Under the pieces are notes generated by a model, which had not been told where the DNA came from, ran no database searches, and saw only the letters and a program-made list of their open reading frames with translations. Below are positions 8,681 through 17,460 of a stretch of 42,847 bases of DNA, piece after piece (position 1 is the first letter of the stretch; the number at the start of each line of letters is the position of its first letter). The DNA comes from Candidatus Nanoanaerosalina halalkaliphila (GTDB lineage: Archaea; Nanohalarchaeota; Nanosalinia; Nanosalinales; Nanoanaerosalinaceae), in the NCBI GenBank assembly GCA_022729335.1, contig JALDAE010000005.1:1-42847 (forward strand). The letters are read 5' to 3'. A program made the translations under genes and the position numbers.

Positions 8681-9985
8681 CTATTCTTTTAACTGTTTTA
8701 AAGAATCTTTTATAATTTTTATAAACCTGTCCCGTTCGTCCTTCGGGATTTTACCTCCCGCTGCCATCCGGTGTCCGCCTCCTTTGCCACCGACTTCTTC
8801 ACATGCATCCTCCATCAATTCATTCAGCACAACTTCTTCCTCGTATTCCTCTACAACCCTTGATGATATCTTGAGTTTGTCCTCCTCTTTTTCCGCCATG
8901 CCCACCACTACAGGGCCTTCAACAATACCTGATTTTGTGGCGATGGTTGTAACCGTTCCGATTATGTTCGGATCGATCCTGTTCCCTGCCTTGATTAAGG
9001 TTCCAAAAAAAGTTTTCTCGACAAAAGTATCGTCATCCAGCTTTCTCTCAAGAATAGACAGGTATTTGCTTATTTTCCTACCGTACTCCTTTTTTATATC
9101 CCATGCTTTATCGTATTCCTCGTTCACACATATATCAAGTGCTTTCTTTGGTTTTTCAAGTTTTCCACATGCATTCAGAAGTGAAGAGAATTCCTGTATC
9201 TCCCAGCCATTATTCAAAACGTATACCGTTCCAAGGAGATTTTCCACACCTTCATAACCTCTTTTTATTAGGCCATTGATTATTCTTTTTTCTTCCTCCT
9301 CTGAAAGGTCTGAAAGAGATCTCCATCCATCATCATCTCTTAGCTCGATACCTGTATTTCTAAGGAACTGAACGGTACCTGATTCGTTTTCGGTTATACC
9401 TTCCAGGTAAGGTTCCGTTGTGTATTTAAGTGCTTTGACCAGGCTTTTACTGCTTCTTCCATATAGCCTCAGACCGTTCTTGACCTCTATCATGTCTTTT
9501 TCTTCAGCTTTCTCAAGAAAATCCCTATTGGGTCCCTTGAAACAGTTGTCTTTTTTCTGTATGTCCCCTGTTGCACCGACCAGAGCATAGGGCAACAGTT
9601 TACTAGAATCATCGAGGACAGAGTCCGCAACAAGAAAAGTAACACCGGCTCCCGATATCTCCTCTCCACCATCTATCTCTTCTCCGTTGTTTATCAACAT
9701 AGGATTTACATGGAAATCAACTTCTCCTTCATCAGCTACTTCGTGGTGATCAGCGATCAAAACAGTTCTTTCATCTCCAATCTCACTGGATACAACATCT
9801 CTCTGACCGCTTCCGATATCGGTGAAAAAAACCACCGGTTGATCGTGTTTTTCAAGAACGTCTTTGATTTTTTCTTCTGTTAGTTCATCGAGAAATACCT
9901 GTTCAAAACTTTTGTCTATTTCATCGAGAAAAATGTTTGCAATGATAGCAGAGGATATACCGTCACAGTCGTAATGGCTGACCAC
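8681..9985 (-). CDS. archaeal RecJ-like (GAN) DHH-family single-strand exonuclease
   Basis: 'VVSHYDCDGISSAIIANIF', 'VLIADHHEV', C-terminal 'GGKGGGHRMAAGGKIP' DHHA1 motif; lies between S15 and S3Ae as in many archaea. N-terminus probably extends upstream (see finding). Confidence 0.88.
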   Translation of the reverse strand: MVSHYDCDGISSAIIANIFLDEIDKSFEQVFLDELTEEKIKDVLEKHDQPVVFFTDIGSGQRDVVSSEIGDERTVLIADHHEVADEGEVDFHVNPMLINNGEEIDGGEEISGAGVTFLVADSVLDDSSKLLPYALVGATGDIQKKDNCFKGPNRDFLEKAEEKDMIEVKNGLRLYGRSSKSLVKALKYTTEPYLEGITENESGTVQFLRNTGIELRDDDGWRSLSDLSEEEEKRIINGLIKRGYEGVENLLGTVYVLNNGWEIQEFSSLLNACGKLEKPKKALDICVNEEYDKAWDIKKEYGRKISKYLSILERKLDDDTFVEKTFFGTLIKAGNRIDPNIIGTVTTIATKSGIVEGPVVVGMAEKEEDKLKISSRVVEEYEEEVVLNELMEDACEEVGGKGGGHRMAAGGKIPKDERDRFIKIIKDSLKQLKE

Positions 9986-10099
9986 AAGAATATCTTCATC
10001 AGTAGTTTCCAGAAACTTGCCTGCCTCCTTTGCCGATTCAAAAAATCTTTCTTTCAGGACAAAAACCTCGGTTGTCAGAAATAAAAAAGGGGTTTGGGA

Positions 10100-10558
10100 C
10101 TACTTGACATAAAGCTTTGCTTTGTCAATACTGTAGCTCCAATCTTCAGGTAGTTTCTTACCTCTGTAGTACTTCACAAGCCTTCTGATCTTTGACTCTG
10201 TAAGACTGAGGCTTCTCTTTGCCTCCATGTCCTTACCGTTTTCTTCAAGATGTTCCTTGATATTCAAAGCTTTCTCCATCAATTTCAGAAGATCTTCAGG
10301 AACCTCAAGAGCCATATCCTCTTCTTCCAGAATATCGTTGATACTCTTTCCGGTCACTGCCTTGACATCCGGGATACCGTATCTATCCCTGAGTTCTTCA
10401 CCTATCTCTGAAGGCATCATGTCCTCTTCTGCCAGCTTTGTTATCAGATCTTTGATTTCCTCTTCCTCGTAGTCCACCATGCTGAGGTCCGGATTCTTCG
10501 GTTTTGTCGAACCCGATACACCTCTTCCTGTTGAATGCATTCTTGCCATTGTTACCAC
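10100..10558 (-). CDS. rps15: 30S ribosomal protein S15
   Basis: 'MARMHSTGRGVSGSTKP', 'SLTESKIRRLVKYYRGKKLPEDWSY'. First ATG of MARMH may be the true start. Confidence 0.95.
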   Translation of the reverse strand: MVTMARMHSTGRGVSGSTKPKNPDLSMVDYEEEEIKDLITKLAEEDMMPSEIGEELRDRYGIPDVKAVTGKSINDILEEEDMALEVPEDLLKLMEKALNIKEHLEENGKDMEAKRSLSLTESKIRRLVKYYRGKKLPEDWSYSIDKAKLYVK

Positions 10559-10620
10559 TTTTCTAGTTAACAGTTAAGATTATGTGTGAAGTTTTAAATA
10601 TCCTTTTTTGGTTTCCAAAA

Positions 10621-11211
10621 CTAGTTGTATCTGGTTCTTCCTATCATCTCTTCCAGTCTTTCCTCCACTGCCTCCCTGTCACCGATTTCCGAATAACCCT
10701 CAAGTATCTTATTGAAAGCTTCTTCGGATACCCTGTGGTGGGTACCATCAAGCACCTGTTTCATCAGCCTCAAATCTGTTGCCCGGTCCTCAAGCCTTTC
10801 AGAGGAAAAACTGAGACCGAAATCGATAAAAAACAGCTGATCTTCTTTAACAATTACATTCGAAGTGGTCAAATCCCCATGTATTATGTTCTGTGCGTGG
10901 AGCCTGGCAATGTTTTTGCCAAAATCTTTCCATAGATCATCTCTTTTTTCAAATACATCCCTAAATTTTTCGCCATCTATAAACTCAAGTTTTATCGTAT
11001 TTCCCTCTACACAGTCAATTTCAGGTGTGTTAACTCCTCCTTTCCTGGCTTTTTTTAGATGCCTTGCCTCTCTTTCCGTCCTTTCCTTCACAAGTTTTTT
11101 ATCAAGTTCTTCGTGTCTGTAACCCTTGTTAACTCTCTCCTTTACAACAACGTCGCCAGAAATGAAAACCCTGGCCTCGGCACCCATCTCGTTCAGATCT
11201 CTATCAACCAT
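10621..11211 (-). CDS. bud32: KEOPS kinase Bud32
   Basis: 'GAEARVF', 'HGDLTTSNVIVKEDQLFFIDFGLSF' kinase signature. ATG at 11211 preferred over upstream TTG at 11220. Confidence 0.93.
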   Translation of the reverse strand: MVDRDLNEMGAEARVFISGDVVVKERVNKGYRHEELDKKLVKERTEREARHLKKARKGGVNTPEIDCVEGNTIKLEFIDGEKFRDVFEKRDDLWKDFGKNIARLHAQNIIHGDLTTSNVIVKEDQLFFIDFGLSFSSERLEDRATDLRLMKQVLDGTHHRVSEEAFNKILEGYSEIGDREAVEERLEEMIGRTRYN

Positions 11212-11812
11212 ACTTATCAACCTCTATTTCTTCGTGTATATCTTTTTTCTTTACAGGCCCTTCTCTGTGAACCACTATATCCCTTTGTTCAATCGTGATT
11301 ATTGTTGAAGGTTTTTTTCTTTCGAGTTCTCCTCCGTCAAGTACAAAATCTACTTTTTCAAGAAGTTTTTCCGATATATCATCGGTGGAGTAAGAAGATG
11401 AGTTTCCGGAGATGTTGGCACTTGTGGCGATTAGGGGTTTACCAAGTTTCTCCGAAAGTTTCTGGCAGTAATTCTCTGAAGAGACCCTGAAAGCAAAATC
11501 TTTATTGACCAAGTCAGGCAACGAATCCTTTTTTTCCGCGACGATTGTAAGAGGTCCCGGCATAAATTTGTTGCATATCTCCTTTTCTATTTCTGATAAG
11601 TGACAGTATTTTTCCGCTGTTTCCAGGGAATCAACGATACATGTAAGTTTTTTCTCCTTGCTTCTTTTCTTTGCTTTATAAACTCTTTCAACTGCTTCCT
11701 CGTTTGTTGCATCACAGCCAATACCGTAACAAGTTTCTGTGGGGTAAACAACTATTCCTCCTTTTTTCAAAACTTCAACTGCTTCATCAATATCTTTTTC
11801 GTTTACAGCCAT
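11204..11812 (-). CDS. threonylcarbamoyl-AMP synthase (Sua5/YrdC family)
   Basis: 'GGIVVYPTETCYGIGCDATNEEAVERVYKAKKRS', 'PGPLTIV', 'PLIATSANISG'. Confidence 0.93.
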   Translation of the reverse strand: MAVNEKDIDEAVEVLKKGGIVVYPTETCYGIGCDATNEEAVERVYKAKKRSKEKKLTCIVDSLETAEKYCHLSEIEKEICNKFMPGPLTIVAEKKDSLPDLVNKDFAFRVSSENYCQKLSEKLGKPLIATSANISGNSSSYSTDDISEKLLEKVDFVLDGGELERKKPSTIITIEQRDIVVHREGPVKKKDIHEEIEVDKYG

Positions 11813-12777
11813 GGTATATCAACCTGTTCGGTCCTCCAGTCAGGTCTTGTCTCTGAGTTTTCGAACTTGGTTTTTTCTCCACTTTTCAGCAGTTTCTGGC
11901 CGGTGTATGCTATCATCGCACCGTTATCCATGCAGTACTTCATGGGAGATTTTCTTGCAACTGCGCCCCTGTCTTCTGCCATAATTTCAAGCATCTCATT
12001 TAACCTTTTGTTGGCAGCTACACCACCGGTCAAAAGAACTTCGTCTTTTCCCAGATGCGCCATAGCTCTTTCAGTTGCTTCAACCAGCATTGCAAAAGCA
12101 TGTTCCTGGAAAGAATAACAGAGATCCTCCTTTTCGTGTTTGTTAAGTTCTCTTTGAACCTTTGTGACAAGTCCGGAATATGAGAAATCCATTCCCTTCA
12201 CGACGTACGGAAGCTCTATAAATTTATCTCCCTTCTCCGCCAATTTTTCGATTTCAGGACCTCCTGGATGTGGGATACCCAGTTTTCTTGCGACCTTGTC
12301 AAGGGCATTACCTATCGCTATGTCAAGGGTTTCCCCGAACACCCTGTATTTTCCTCCAGCGGAACCGATGACCTGAGAGTTACCTCCAGCAACATAGAGG
12401 GTTACGGGATCATCAAGATTTGCCTCTTTTTTCCCTATTTCTATGTGTGCAACGCAGTGATTAACACCTACAAGCGGAATACCAAGTGAAACGGATAAAC
12501 TTCTTGCCGCAACACCACCGATTTGAAGGCACTGTGGTATTCCAGGTCCCTGAGAAAAAGCTATCGAATCAATTTCCTCTTTTTCTAAATTTGCATTCTG
12601 TAAAGCGTTTTTGATAGTATTAACTGCGTTTGCATAGTGGTGTTCGGATGCTTCACCCGGGTGTATCCCGCCTTTTTCAGGGCTGTACATCGACTTGGTG
12701 TTCGCTATGATCTCTCCGTCCCTTACGATTCCAACTCCAAATGTGTGGGCGGTTGACTCGATTCCAAGTGTTATCAT
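11803..12777 (-). CDS. kae1: KEOPS catalytic subunit Kae1 / tRNA t6A threonylcarbamoyltransferase
   Basis: 'MITLGIESTAHTFGVGIV', 'GEASEHHY', 'GGVAANKRLNEML'. Confidence 0.96.
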   Translation of the reverse strand: MITLGIESTAHTFGVGIVRDGEIIANTKSMYSPEKGGIHPGEASEHHYANAVNTIKNALQNANLEKEEIDSIAFSQGPGIPQCLQIGGVAARSLSVSLGIPLVGVNHCVAHIEIGKKEANLDDPVTLYVAGGNSQVIGSAGGKYRVFGETLDIAIGNALDKVARKLGIPHPGGPEIEKLAEKGDKFIELPYVVKGMDFSYSGLVTKVQRELNKHEKEDLCYSFQEHAFAMLVEATERAMAHLGKDEVLLTGGVAANKRLNEMLEIMAEDRGAVARKSPMKYCMDNGAMIAYTGQKLLKSGEKTKFENSETRPDWRTEQVDIPWL

Positions 12778-12835
12778 ATTTACATTACCCGGTTTTTAAT
12801 CTATTATCCGAAGAATAAATAAACAGACAGAAAAT

Positions 12836-12860
12836 TGAAGAGGCTTTTGACCTCTTCCGA
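12836..12860 (-). terminator. perfect 7-bp hairpin just past the S27ae stop, followed by AATTTTC (minus strand)
   Basis: Minus strand GAAGAGG-tcaaaag-CCTCTTC-AATTTT; plus-strand arms 12839-12845 and 12853-12859. Confidence 0.5.
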
Positions 12861-13013
12861 TTATTTCTGAATCTTTGAGTATCCGCACTTGCCACATGTA
12901 TCTCTGTTTCCGTGCTGTGCAAGCATGGAATCACATCTTGGGCACTGTTTGCCTTCAAGATTTCCATCCTCATCGTATTTTTCCCATCTATTGACGTTCT
13001 TGTGTTTTCCCAT
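12861..13013 (-). CDS. rps27ae: 30S ribosomal protein S27ae
   Basis: 'MGKHKNVNRWEKYDEDGNLEGKQCPRCDSMLAQHGNRDTCGKCGYSKIQK'; internal ATG at 13013 fits the family start, so the 77-aa ORF is over-extended. Confidence 0.9.
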   Translation of the reverse strand: MGKHKNVNRWEKYDEDGNLEGKQCPRCDSMLAQHGNRDTCGKCGYSKIQK

Positions 13014-13026
13014 TATATCACATCTT

Positions 13027-13308
13027 TTACTCTTCTTCCTCTTCTTCAGGCTGTTTTTCTTCCTCTTCGTTTTCTTCTCTAACCTGCTCCTCATAGACTT
13101 TTAGCTTGGTGGTCGAATAACCGTTACCGTAAGCCGTATTTATAGATCCAAGCTCGATCTTTAGAGGATCTTCATCGTTCTGAGCGGAAAATTTATCGAT
13201 GATTTTCTCCCTTGAAGGAGTTGATTCTTTCTGATGTTTGATCTCAAGGAAGTATTCCTCCCTTTCCATCATAGGATTTTCTCTTGTATCAGTAACTTCG
13301 ATTTCCAT
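13027..13308 (-). CDS. rps24e: 30S ribosomal protein S24e
   Basis: 'MEIEVTDTRENPMMEREEYFLEIKHQKESTPSREKI', 'INTAYGNGYSTTKLKVYE'; acidic tail. Confidence 0.92.
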   Translation of the reverse strand: MEIEVTDTRENPMMEREEYFLEIKHQKESTPSREKIIDKFSAQNDEDPLKIELGSINTAYGNGYSTTKLKVYEEQVREENEEEEKQPEEEEEE

Positions 13309-13321
13309 AATATCACCTGTT

Positions 13322-13513
13322 TTATCCTTTCACTCTAACTGCGTATTTTCCTGGACTGCCAATCTCCATTTCCTGTGCCAGTTTAGATGTTTCTGAATCA
13401 TATACTATTACAAGTCCCTTCCAAGAAGTTGTCAAATCGTTACTTTTACAAATCGGACAGGTGTTACCTTCCTCGACAATTCTTTTACAGTTTTTACAAG
13501 CTTTATCTGCCAT
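13322..13513 (-). CDS. spt4: transcription elongation factor Spt4 / RNAP subunit E''
   Basis: 'KACKNCKRIVEEGNTCPICKSNDLTTSWKGLVIVYDSETSKLA'. Confidence 0.94.
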   Translation of the reverse strand: MADKACKNCKRIVEEGNTCPICKSNDLTTSWKGLVIVYDSETSKLAQEMEIGSPGKYAVRVKG

Positions 13514-13525
13514 TTTTTACACCTC

Positions 13526-14092
13526 TTATTCTTCTTCCTCGTCTTCTTCAAGTTCTTCTATCTCTTCTTCGATCCATTCCAGTTTTCCAAGTGTTGGCTG
13601 TCTCATTGTGAGGTTAACCTTGTTTTCAGAGTCATCCTTCATACTTACAGCTGTGATCCTTGTTCTTACTTTGTCTCCTCTTTTGAGCGTTCTGGAACCA
13701 TCTTTTCCTACTAACATATCCTGGTTTTCATCGTAATTTACGTAATCATCCATTATTTGAGAAATGTGGCAAAGTCCCTCGATCGGACCCACTCTGATGA
13801 AAGCTCCGAAATCAGTTACCTCGGTAACTTCTCCCTCTACAACTTCGTGTAGTTCCGGTTCGTATGAAAAAAGCTTGTAAGACACAGGGTAATGAACTCC
13901 CGGATCTTCCGGCATTATCTCTCCATCTCCTATTTCTTCTATTTCCTGTACTTTGAGAACCATTCCAAGATCCTCGTTTATCCTTCCCTCATACTGCTTT
14001 TTCAGACTTTTAAATACTGATTTTTCGACATCTCTACCTAGGAGTTTTGGATCGACTCTTATCTTGTCGCTTACAGTTGCTTTCTTGTACAT
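13526..14092 (-). CDS. rpo7: DNA-directed RNA polymerase subunit Rpo7 (RpoE')
   Basis: S1-domain 'VEGEVTEVTDFGAFIRVGPIEGLCHISQIMDDYV'; adjacent to Spt4; acidic tail. Confidence 0.93.
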   Translation of the reverse strand: MYKKATVSDKIRVDPKLLGRDVEKSVFKSLKKQYEGRINEDLGMVLKVQEIEEIGDGEIMPEDPGVHYPVSYKLFSYEPELHEVVEGEVTEVTDFGAFIRVGPIEGLCHISQIMDDYVNYDENQDMLVGKDGSRTLKRGDKVRTRITAVSMKDDSENKVNLTMRQPTLGKLEWIEEEIEELEEDEEEE

Positions 14093-14094
14093 TT

Positions 14095-14631
14095 TTAACC
14101 GTATTTCCTTTTATATAGCTTTACTGAGTGTTTTACAGCTTTTAGTGAATCTTCTTTACCATCCCAGCCGTTTACTTCAACATTTTTTCCTTCCTCAAGA
14201 TTCTTATATGTTCGGAAAAACTCGGCTATCTCTTTCTTTGTGTGGGAATCCACGTCCTCTATGTCATTAATGTCATCGTATCTTGGGTCTTCAGAAGGAA
14301 CCGCCAGGATCTTATCATCTTTTTCTCCACCATCAATCATTCTCATTAGGCCTACAGGCCTTGCCTCGATTATACAGCCGGGAAATGTTTTTTCATCCAT
14401 CAAAACGATGATATCCATGGGGTCTCCGTCATCGTAAAGAGTTTTTGGGATAAAACCGTATTCTCCGGGATAGTGCTGTGGACTGTGAAGTACCCTGTCA
14501 AGCACATAAGTTCCGAAGTCCTTTGAATATTCGAATTTGTTTCTGCTTCCTTTTGGTATTTCAATTACAGCGAAAACTTCTTCGGGCACATTTGGGCCGG
14601 TTGGAAGTTCTCTCCAGTGGTCATCTACCAT
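14095..14631 (-). CDS. ppa: inorganic pyrophosphatase (family I)
   Basis: 'VIEIPKGSRNKFEYSKDFGTYVLDRVL', 'YPGEYGFIPKTLYDDGDPMDIIVLMDE'. Confidence 0.96.
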   Translation of the reverse strand: MVDDHWRELPTGPNVPEEVFAVIEIPKGSRNKFEYSKDFGTYVLDRVLHSPQHYPGEYGFIPKTLYDDGDPMDIIVLMDEKTFPGCIIEARPVGLMRMIDGGEKDDKILAVPSEDPRYDDINDIEDVDSHTKKEIAEFFRTYKNLEEGKNVEVNGWDGKEDSLKAVKHSVKLYKRKYG

Positions 14632-14712
14632 TTGTATACACCTTTTTTAGAACCTTCATAACCTTTACTACTGTCTATTTTTTTAAGTGTTTGTTATTAT
14701 TACCCGGGTTTT

Positions 14713-15090
14713 TTAGAACCTTCTCAGATTTTCGGCTTCCAGATGGTTTTTTTGCCTGAGATATATGTGCGGCAGATCTATATTATCAAGTTTATTTCTT
14801 AGCTCCCTGTCGTTTGTGCATATCACATATCCTTTCATTCCGTGTTCGAGTAAATCCTGGTCAACGGATCTGTCTGCACCTGTTTCAATAATTGTTATGT
14901 CTTTCAGATCAACTAGTTTTTTAACGAGTTTCCTGTATTTCCCATCTTTAAGGTTTAATGCTTCATTATAAGCTCTTTCTAGCGTATGAACTTCATACCC
15001 TCCTCCACATAATCTTTCGAATTCATCGAATATCTCAACATTGAACTGAAAAGGTAGCACCAGGAAATTGGCGTCTAGTATCAGGTCCAT
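14713..15090 (-). CDS. PIN-domain protein
   Basis: 'LILDANFLVLPFQFNVEIFDEFERL', 'TGADRSVDQDLLEHGMKGYVICTNDRELRNKL' (PIN acidic residues). Confidence 0.8.
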   Translation of the reverse strand: MDLILDANFLVLPFQFNVEIFDEFERLCGGGYEVHTLERAYNEALNLKDGKYRKLVKKLVDLKDITIIETGADRSVDQDLLEHGMKGYVICTNDRELRNKLDNIDLPHIYLRQKNHLEAENLRRF

Positions 15091-15259
15091 AAAGGTATTT
15101 TTTTTGCTAAATTTTATATTTCAATTCTTTTATCGGGATTGGATTTGACCCGACTTTTGATTAGACGACAGTTCGAATGAAATTTCAGGTAACTTTAACA
15201 ATTGTTGAATCAACTATTTGTGAGTGTAAATAGGTTTTGGCCGGTTATTTGGCCCAAGA

Positions 15260-15304
15260 TTTATAAAGTAAAATGTATTATTAACCTATAGGGGGTGAAA
15301 AATA
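15260..15304 (+). promoter_or_regulatory. histone promoter and RBS
   Basis: TATA-like TTTATAAA followed by SD-like GGGGGTGA about 5 nt before ATG at 15304. Confidence 0.55.
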
Positions 15305-15504
15305 TGGCTGAACTACCACTTGCACCATTGAAAAGAATTCTGAAAAATGCAGGAGCAGAAAGAGTTTCTGACGATGCAGTCGAAGCTCTGAGAGATGAGA
15401 TCGAAGATCAGGCTCATGATCTAGCTGAAAAGGCTAGGGACTATGCTCATCATGCAAATAGAAAAACTGTGCAGAGAGAAGACGTTAAAGCTGCTAGAAG
15501 ATAA
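15304..15504 (+). CDS. archaeal histone
   Basis: 'MAELPLAPLKRILKNAGAERVSDDAVEALRDEIEDQAHDLAEKARDYAHHANRKTVQREDVKAARR'. Confidence 0.96.
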   Translation: MAELPLAPLKRILKNAGAERVSDDAVEALRDEIEDQAHDLAEKARDYAHHANRKTVQREDVKAARR

Positions 15505-15578
15505 TAGCAGCCTTCTCTCTTTATTTTTTCTTTTTTTCCAAAAAATGTTTTAACTATTTACCACTAAATTTCTTCACA

Positions 15579-16232
15579 ATGAGTGATTACAGGTTAGCAG
15601 TAGATGTAGATGGTACTCTGGCAGCAAGTCATGAGCTAGTTGTCGACTTTCTCAATAAAGAATACGGTGATGAACTGCTGGAAGATGAAAGATTTGCTTT
15701 TTTACAAATAAGTGATTACAATGAGATTGGTGATTATTTCCTTAAGGCAGGTATAAGCCCTCAGGATTTCTATGACATATTAAATAATAAATGGAGAGAA
15801 TCCCCGGAAGAATTTAGTTTTATCGAGGATCCATACAATGTAGAACAAAATCTGAGAGAGCTCAACAAAACTTTTGAAACCGATATCGTCACAATGAATC
15901 CTTATCCGGACAATATTCAGAGATGGCTGGAAGAAAACGGAATTGAAAAAGACAAACATTACGGGAGGATTATTTCTCTACACGATGAAGGTATTGAAAA
16001 AACTGATCTGGACTATGATTTTTACATAGATGATAATCCGAATATGGTCGATAAAATGGAATACCACCACTCTTTACTTCTATATCAGCGTCCTTACAAC
16101 CTGAATATTAAAGAAAGAATTGGTCCGCTTGTAAAGAAAATAGATAGTATTGAGACAGCTAATGAGATTCTGGTAACATGGAAAAACAAACTTGATAAGC
16201 TTGAACCGGATTCAGAGCTGTTCAAAGAATGA
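15579..16232 (+). CDS. HAD-superfamily phosphatase, deoxyribonucleotidase-like
   Basis: 'YRLAVDVDGTLAASHELVVDFLNKEYGDEL', 'YDFYIDDNPNMVDKM'. Confidence 0.7.
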   Translation: MSDYRLAVDVDGTLAASHELVVDFLNKEYGDELLEDERFAFLQISDYNEIGDYFLKAGISPQDFYDILNNKWRESPEEFSFIEDPYNVEQNLRELNKTFETDIVTMNPYPDNIQRWLEENGIEKDKHYGRIISLHDEGIEKTDLDYDFYIDDNPNMVDKMEYHHSLLLYQRPYNLNIKERIGPLVKKIDSIETANEILVTWKNKLDKLEPDSELFKE

Positions 16233-16804
16233 CCTGGAAGGAAAAATCAGTTTCTTATGATGGTTCAAAAGAAAAAGTATTTAGATCAATGCTTGGAGAT
16301 ATTAAAGTATCTTGGAGAGGCATTGAAAGAAATAATTTTCAAGGGGAAGAAAAATGGGAACGAATACTTGATGTTTACAGTAAAAAAGATGTTTTTTATG
16401 GTTTTATAGGATGGGAAGAAGTTAAAGATATTGTTATTTCGGATGAAGATCTTTCCTTTCCGCATGTGGATCTTGTATTGCATGAGGAAGGTGATTACGA
16501 TTTGAATGAAACCAAAATAGTGTTTTTCAGGAATACCGACAGTGAAAAAACAGATAATGTGAGAGAGTTCTACAATGAAGCTCGTAAGAGAAGGAACGCT
16601 TATTTACAGAAGAGAAAGAAAAAATCAGATGAATACAGTTTCCAGGGTCAAGAAAAAACCGAAGAAAAACCAAAAGACCAGAATGAAGAAGAACCCTCAA
16701 ATGATGATAGTAAACTGTTGGAAGACAGACCTGGAAAAGACGCCGAAAGCTTTATTGATCAGATTGTAGATAGTGAAGGAGAAAAAGATTTGCTTGGTTC
16801 TTGA
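16229..16804 (+). CDS. uncharacterised protein with charged linker
   Basis: 191 aa; ATGA overlap with HAD gene; RNA-repair-like DUF504 domain not excluded; Lys/Glu-rich C-terminal half. Confidence 0.55.
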   Translation: MTWKEKSVSYDGSKEKVFRSMLGDIKVSWRGIERNNFQGEEKWERILDVYSKKDVFYGFIGWEEVKDIVISDEDLSFPHVDLVLHEEGDYDLNETKIVFFRNTDSEKTDNVREFYNEARKRRNAYLQKRKKKSDEYSFQGQEKTEEKPKDQNEEEPSNDDSKLLEDRPGKDAESFIDQIVDSEGEKDLLGS

Positions 16805-17460
16805 ACTTACTAGAGGAACTAACGGAAGTAGTGGAAGTTACACCCAACCGGTTTTTAATAGGGATACACAAATCTTTCTTTGTGAACAGGATAAACATAC
16901 CTGAATGCCTTGAGAAAGAAGGAGAAGTCCGAAAGAAATTCATAGGAAGTAGTAATGAATACCTTCTTGAAAAGTTACTTTTCAATTCGGTAGATCATAT
17001 GATCAAAGAGGAGGAGACCAGACTGATAGGTTTTTCTTCAAACAAAAGTTACTGGCCGTTTGATGTAAAAGAAATGTTTTTAGATATAGATTCCAAGAAC
17101 CATATTGATTCCAAACTAGATATTGATATTGTTAAAAACAAAATAAAACCCAAAAAGCAATCGGATAACACGAACTTAATCATTTACAAGCCTACGGATT
17201 ATATAAGGAAAAGAGGAAACATTGATTATGCTTTAGATGAGATAAGGAATGTTATCAAGTGTTCAAACAGAGTTTTTTTCCTGGACAGGAATATTTTGCC
17301 TTCTGGACTGGCAAACAGATTCAAGGGAAAGTACTGGATCACCAAGAAAGACAGCTGTCTGAAAATTGCGGAGATACTGGGTAACAAGAAAAAAGAAAGA
17401 GTAATGGCCCTTGGTGGCCAGACAACCCTGGCGGAGTTCCACGAAAAAGTCCATGCCTAG
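16801..17460 (+). CDS. uncharacterised protein
   Basis: 219 aa; TTG start overlapping the previous TGA (TTGA). Confidence 0.55.
   Translation: MNLLEELTEVVEVTPNRFLIGIHKSFFVNRINIPECLEKEGEVRKKFIGSSNEYLLEKLLFNSVDHMIKEEETRLIGFSSNKSYWPFDVKEMFLDIDSKNHIDSKLDIDIVKNKIKPKKQSDNTNLIIYKPTDYIRKRGNIDYALDEIRNVIKCSNRVFFLDRNILPSGLANRFKGKYWITKKDSCLKIAEILGNKKKERVMALGGQTTLAEFHEKVHA

Noticed and set aside
8676-9257. 193-aa plus-strand ORF (and 11600..12118 +)
   Set aside because: Antisense to RecJ and Sua5/Kae1, which have clear family motifs; Ser/Phe-rich composition is typical of antisense translation of Glu/Lys-rich genes.
12861-13094. Basic 27-aa N-terminal extension of S27ae
   Set aside because: Family start MGKHKNV at 13013 is intact; the extension overlaps the S24e tail coding region.
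15165-15180. GTTCGAAT as a tRNA T-loop upstream of the histone
   Set aside because: No acceptor, D or anticodon arm could be assembled around it.
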